From: Conidiobolus incongruus B7586 | Taxonomy: Eukaryota > Entomophthoromycota > Entomophthoromycetes > Entomophthorales > Conidiobolaceae | Direction: 5' to 3' | Assembly: GCA_000697335.1 (NCBI GenBank) | Contig: JNEM01012129.1 | Location: 1 to 11,894 of the forward strand | DNA: 11,894 nt | In this document: positions 8,122-11,894 of the stretch, piece after piece | How positions within the stretch are numbered: position 1 is the first letter of the stretch | Layout: each line of letters begins with the position of its first letter | Translations under genes and position numbers: made by a program | The notes under the pieces: generated by a model | Told to the model about the DNA's origin: nothing | The model's database searches: none | What the model saw: the letters and a program-made list of their open reading frames with translations, nothing else

Positions 8122-8343
8122 TTAAATTGAATTGAAAATTATATAATAATATATAGTATTATTTCTTTCAGATACTTTACACATATACCAAGCATTTCCT
8201 AATTTATTAATCTTGAAATGAACTTGTAAATTATATTCACAAGAAATAAAAAATATGGCAATAATTGAAAACTTAGAATTTTCAAATATATGTAAGGCTT
8301 TCAGATATCCAACATAATGGGTTTTGTAAAATGTCAAATTCAT
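8122..8343 (-). pseudogene. Short frame faintly like the PCNA C-terminus
   Basis: A minus-strand frame of 73 codons from an ATG at 8343, overlapping the start of the + strand gene at 8331 in antisense. It reads LTFYKTHYVGYLKALHIF, then LQVHFKINKLGNAWYMCKVS. That recalls the last strand pair of sliding clamps (LTFALRYL..KA, then PLVVEYKI..MG..KYYLAPK). The similarity is weak and from memory. If real, this is only the last third of a clamp protein, so a relic. It could equally be a chance frame, though its amino-acid mix is less skewed than most AT-rich noise. Confidence 0.22.
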
Positions 8344-8534
8344 TATTTACTGAACTTGATAATATAAATGGTTTTGATATGATAAGGGGTAATCTGTCAG
8401 ACTGTGCAAACCTCCTCGCCAAGTCCTGGAATGAGACCGGCAAGTTCATCCACTTGAGGTAAATATACAAAGATATTTATCTCAACTCGTCCCTTTACAG
8501 AGGTCGCACTTATGATCATCTACCAGATTTTTGA
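8331..8534 (+). CDS. Small two-exon protein or relic of unknown function
   Basis: Exons 8331-8458 and 8501-8534 give 53 residues: MSNSLFTELDNINGFDMIRG, then NLSDCANLLAKSWNETGKFI, then HLRGRTYDHLPDF. The 42-base intron (GTAAAT...TTTACAG) is well formed and keeps frame. The frame stays coding-like past the TGA at 8532-8534 (TVSKLMNKDQKCTIYMIL, then TAA), so the TGA may be a premature stop in a once longer protein. From 8402 on, the gene lies inside the 221-base inverted duplication, and the second copy carries the same TGA and intron. I do not recognise the family. Coding DNA here is far richer in GC than its surroundings, so it is or was a real gene. Confidence 0.5.
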
Positions 8535-8622
8535 ACTGTGTCTAAGTTGATGAACAAAGACCAGAAATGTACTATATACATGATCCTGTAAAGTACAGTC
8601 GTTAATCTTCAATCTATCAAAT
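8402..8622 (+). repeat. 221-base inverted repeat, copy A
   Basis: Identical base for base, without gaps, to the reverse complement of 11674-11894. It covers the end of exon 1, the intron and exon 2 of the small gene and about 90 bases after its stop. Past 8622 a further 16 bases match with three differences, then similarity fades. Left of 8402 the comparison cannot be made because copy B runs off the window. The two copies enclose 3,051 bases. Confidence 0.97.
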
Positions 8623-9147
8623 CGATAGATTATTTATACTTATTGAAGTGGATAAGATTCAAAATTTAGCTTATGGGATTGTTTAAACAATTATTAACTA
8701 AATTTTTTCAATATGATTCAAAATTAACAAGAAAACAGTCATATATGTTATAATATTATTTTTATAACTGATGTTATAACTATTTTCGAAAAGCGTGTAG
8801 TTGTTATAATTTTTTATTATCATAAGATACTATTAAGATAAGCAATATGATTATTTTTAACTATAAAAAATATTAATTAAAGAAATGTTATATGTTAATG
8901 AATTTTGTTTAATATTTCCTATTTGTTTTGAGTATTTGTGTTTTTTAGATTTAAATATTTGAAATTGGATGTAAAATAAAAAATTTGACTTTTATTACAT
9001 TTTTATTACGCGGATTGAATCTCATGTTTAATAGCGAAATTATGATACAAAAACTAATTGAAATAATCAATATACTAATTAAAAATTATAATAAATAATA
9101 AATCAAGTAGGGATTTTCTATAGTATTAATTTAAAATTACAACCAAT
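8623..9147. other. AT-rich intergenic spacer
   Basis: No frame or RNA gene seen on either strand. It separates copy A of the inverted repeat from the end of the NSRP1-like gene and must hold that gene's 3' untranslated region and poly(A) site. ATAAATAATAAATC near 9090-9103 is rich in possible polyadenylation hexamers on either strand. Confidence 0.5.
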
Positions 9148-10397
9148 TTAATTCTGCTGTTCAGCTTCTCTAGCCTTCTTTCTTGCCAAGTATCTCTCCT
9201 TAGCACTCATCAAACTTTCGTCATCATTCTTGCGCTTCAACTTCTCTTCCAAATTCTTGAGTTTATTATCCTCTTCCAATTTGGCTTTGTTATCTCTTTC
9301 CTCAAGCTGCTTATCGAAGTACTTTCTACGACTATTGCGTGCCAAATCCAATTTCCTTTGAATTTCTAACTCCTTTTCGCGTTTTCTCTGCTCGTAAAGT
9401 TGGTAGGATTCGTTTTGGGTGGTAGCTTTGGGATCGAAAGGTTTCTTGGATTTGGTTGGAATGTTGAGACCAGGATTCAATAGTTCACGCTTGTCGATAA
9501 TTTGATTATCATCATTTAGAGTAACCTTTTTACCAGATTTTAAAGCTAGTTCCACTTCATTTACTTCTTCGGGTTCATTCAATGATATATTATTATTAGA
9601 ATTTTTCAATGGATGAATATTAATAGCTGCTTGTCTAATGGCACTGTCTTGATTGAGCATCTGTTTATAAAAGTTTTGAATATTGCCTTCGATATCTTGA
9701 TCTAAAACAAACGAATTAATATAAAATAAGTAACACAATTTAAGTTCTATTACTTTTGGATTCTTCTTCAAATTTTTTCAATTCTTCCATCTGTTTCTTA
9801 TAACTAAATAATAATATTAATCTAAAGTAGGTAATATAAATAAGCATTAGCTTACGCTTCAGTAACAAATTTTTCCTTATCTTTAAATTCGTCACCCTCT
9901 TTCTCCCTCTCCTTTTGAATCATCTTCTCTTCTGCTAACTTCCTCTCCAATTTACGTTGGTTAGAACTCTGTATCATTTTTTGAAAATATTTGGGCTATA
10001 TCAAACCAAGGTTAGATAATTATAAAATTAATATATTATTCATTGAAGTTACCCCTGTAGTATTTTCTTCGTCGCCCTTTAATTTTTCTTCTTCGAGTTT
10101 TTGAGCTAATTTCATAGCATCGTAAACTCCGTCATAATCGTAAATATTGGGGTCTAATTCCGCATCGTGCGTCGATAATGTATTCGTTAACTTTTGAGCG
10201 TTGACTAAATGTGCCAAATTCGGATTTGAACTTAATTTCGTTGACGACTTAGTAGTTTCTGGTACTTGTTGTTTGTCTTCATTGTCACTATGTTCTAATT
10301 CGTCATCGTCAAATGTCTTTTTCTTTTGAATTAAATTAGTTTTTGAAGTGTTATTTTTGGTAATATTTAATCCATATTTTAATTTATTTTTAAACAT
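9148..10397 (-). CDS. NSRP1/CCDC55-like nuclear speckle splicing regulator
   Basis: Four exons on the minus strand: 10397-10053, 9995-9856, 9803-9754, 9701-9148, giving 362 residues. Introns are GT..AG, 52 to 57 bases, and all junctions keep frame. NSRP1 (DUF2040 family) is a coiled-coil RNA-binding protein of nuclear speckles that influences alternative splicing. Family landmarks appear in order: KYGLNI near the start, an acidic stretch, IYDYDGVYDAM (human VYEYDSIYDEM), PKYFQKMI (human PKYIHNLL), EFKDKEKFVTEAYKKQMEE (human EFDDKEAFVTSAYKKKLQE), NFYKQMLNQD (human GFYRHLLNQ), and at the extreme end SAKERYLARKKAR (human SARDRYLARQMAR). It lacks the long Arg/Ser/His-rich middle of the human protein. 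Long charged coiled-coil segments fill the last third. Divergent from the RRM gene, sharing a 194-base upstream region. Confidence 0.9.
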
Positions 10398-10591
10398 TTT
10401 ATTAGGATTGTTATTATGAATGAATTACAAGTTGTTCTAATTAGATTTATTGAATGTAAGATGTATTAATAATATTACTTATCCCATAATAATTTTAAAA
10501 AATTAAATTTATCAATAAAATAACCTAATTAAATAAAAATAAATATAATTAAAATTTTAAATAATTTTATTTATTCATTAAAGCTATCAAT
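10398..10591. promoter_or_regulatory. Bidirectional promoter region of NSRP1-like and RRM genes
   Basis: The 194 AT-rich bases between two divergent start codons must drive both genes unless one initiates further away. No defined box can be named. Long A and T tracts fit a nucleosome-poor shared promoter, which is inference only. Confidence 0.5.
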
Positions 10592-11020
10592 ATGAGACTC
10601 AATATAATTTCACTATTCAAATCAACACCAATAATACAAAAAACTTTTTACTTAGGAAATTTACCTTGGAAAATTACCGATAGAGAAATTTTAAACGAAT
10701 TGCAAAAGTATACCACCACCGATTTAAAAATGGTCCGAGTTCCTAAGAATGAGTATGGTAGGAGTTTGGGCTACGGGTTTCTGGATGCAACTGTTGAGGA
10801 TGGAGATCAAACCGATACATTGATTAAAGAATTGAACGGAGCTCAAATCAAGGGTAGAGAATTGAAAGTCACTGTCAGTAATCGAGGATGGGAGTCTGAG
10901 AAACCTTATTGGAGTATAATTGCTAATAATACTAAGGCTCAAAAAATTTCCAAGAGAGAAAAGAATGAAGCTGAGAGGAGAAAATTAATTCAATATTTTA
11001 ATAGTTACTATAGAAATTAA
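10592..11020 (+). CDS. Single-RRM RNA-binding protein, possibly mitochondrial
   Basis: A 142-residue, single-exon protein with one RNA-recognition motif at about residues 17-96. RNP2 is FYLGNL (19-24). RNP1 is LGYGFLDA (59-66), where the usual last aromatic is Ala; Tyr61 and Phe63 are kept, so RNA stacking is still possible. The domain ends with LNGAQIKGRELKVTVSNR. The C-terminal tail is basic (KAQKISKREKNEAERRKLIQ). The N-terminal 17 residues (MRLNIISLFKSTPIIQK) lack acidic residues and hold Arg, Lys, Ser and Thr, which would fit a mitochondrial presequence, but the signal is short and uncertain. No second domain is present, so the exact family (SLIRP-like, Nrd-like or other) cannot be fixed. 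Confidence 0.85.
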   Translation: MRLNIISLFKSTPIIQKTFYLGNLPWKITDREILNELQKYTTTDLKMVRVPKNEYGRSLGYGFLDATVEDGDQTDTLIKELNGAQIKGRELKVTVSNRGWESEKPYWSIIANNTKAQKISKREKNEAERRKLIQYFNSYYRN

Positions 11021-11673
11021 TGTATATTATTTATATTTTTGAAATAAATATTTACTTAATAGTTATATTATTTTGATTATTAAAATTTTTTTATTTTGGA
11101 CCAGTTTAAAGAGTATAATAAAATTATCAATTTATTATTAATTCATAATTTGCGAAAATAAAATTAAAACTAAAGAGTATTAAAAATTCTCATGGTTTTC
11201 AATTCAATAAATATTATGATTAATCCACATAAAAGTAAAATGATTCTAATAACTGTATAAACTTTAAAATTTATTATTTATAGATTCAAATTATAAAAAA
11301 TTTAATAAGCTTGATATTCAAGCAATTAAATTAATAGTGTAAATTAATAGATGATTACTTTTTGTATTATATGTTTAAACTGAGAGACCTAATGTTATTA
11401 GATATCTGTTAGATTTAAATATAATTGGCATCAGTCTGAAAATTTAAGTTAAAAATACTTCAATTTGTTATTTACTAAGCAATGATTCTTTGTTGAATAA
11501 AAATTTTCAAAGGCTAAAAAATTATTGTCATTTTGAATATTGATTTGTTAGCTTATTGAAATGAATGATAGAATAAAAGATCACGTGATTTCGAGAACAA
11601 TTTAGTAAGATCTTCAAACCCATAATTTCATATCATCAAAATTTTCAACTAATCATATATAAATATTCAATCA
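11021..11673. other. AT-rich intergenic spacer
   Basis: No supportable frame, tRNA-like fold or repeat family. It holds the 3' end of the RRM gene; a GAAATAAATATT run at about 11041 offers possible polyadenylation signals. The last part (about 11658-11673) still resembles the flank of copy A imperfectly, so the original duplication was somewhat longer than the identical core. Confidence 0.5.
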
Positions 11674-11894
11674 ATTTGATAGATTGAAGATTAACGACTG
11701 TACTTTACAGGATCATGTATATAGTACATTTCTGGTCTTTGTTCATCAACTTAGACACAGTTCAAAAATCTGGTAGATGATCATAAGTGCGACCTCTGTA
11801 AAGGGACGAGTTGAGATAAATATCTTTGTATATTTACCTCAAGTGGATGAACTTGCCGGTCTCATTCCAGGACTTGGCGAGGAGGTTTGCACAG
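11674..11894 (-). repeat. 221-base inverted repeat, copy B, cut by window edge
   Basis: Reverse complement identical to 8402-8622 over all 221 bases, including the 42-base intron, so identity is not due to coding constraint alone. Read on the minus strand it gives the end of exon 1, the intron and exon 2 of the same small gene, with the same TGA. The copy continues past the right edge, so whether it includes the start codon is unknown. Confidence 0.97.

Noticed and set aside
8282-8470. Minus-strand frame of 62 codons over the small two-exon gene.
   Set aside because: Crosses the well-formed exon-intron border of the + strand gene; no independent support.
10724-10942. Minus-strand frame of 72 codons.
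   Set aside because: Antisense shadow of the RRM gene.

Overview
The window looks like nuclear DNA from an AT-rich fungus. Six observations point that way: small spliced genes with GT..AG introns of about 42 to 63 bases; a fungal-type Pgs1 with two HKD half-motifs; an NSRP1-type splicing factor; a PIG-Y-type GPI subunit; gene bodies clearly richer in GC than the spacers; and transposon relics whose mutations look like repeat-induced point mutation (RIP, CpA to TpA). I cannot name the species.

Layout. Positions 1-3240 form a gene-free, extremely AT-rich island. It holds a Tc1-like DNA transposon (about 187-1387, inverted ends still visible) killed by RIP-type changes, and a second, more decayed mariner-like transposase relic (about 1700-2700). 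Positions 3241-3818 are spacer with a weak hint of an old retroelement fragment. An eight-exon PGS1 gene (3819-5703, +) faces a three-exon PWWP-domain gene (5806-6717, -).

Positions 6784-8622 are a patchwork. It contains a 5'-truncated frame resembling the end of PIG-Q/Gpi1 (-), an unidentified fragment between two 14-base direct repeats (-), an intact PIG-Y-like gene (7783-8046, +), a short frame faintly like the end of PCNA (-), and a small two-exon gene or relic (8331-8534, +). Most of that last gene lies in a 221-base block that is repeated exactly, in reverse orientation, at the right edge of the window (11674-11894). Between the two copies lie a four-exon NSRP1-like gene (9148-10397, -) and a single-exon RRM gene (10592-11020, +), head to head across 194 bases.

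How they work together: PGS1 supplies phosphatidylglycerophosphate for mitochondrial cardiolipin. PIG-Y and PIG-Q both belong to the enzyme that starts GPI-anchor synthesis. NSRP1 and the RRM protein both have RNA roles and probably share a promoter region. No operon-like logic joins the rest. The two signals most worth a second look are the RIP-scarred transposon, in which every internal stop is TAA or TAG with no frameshift, and the perfect 221-base inverted duplication, which shows no such mutation.
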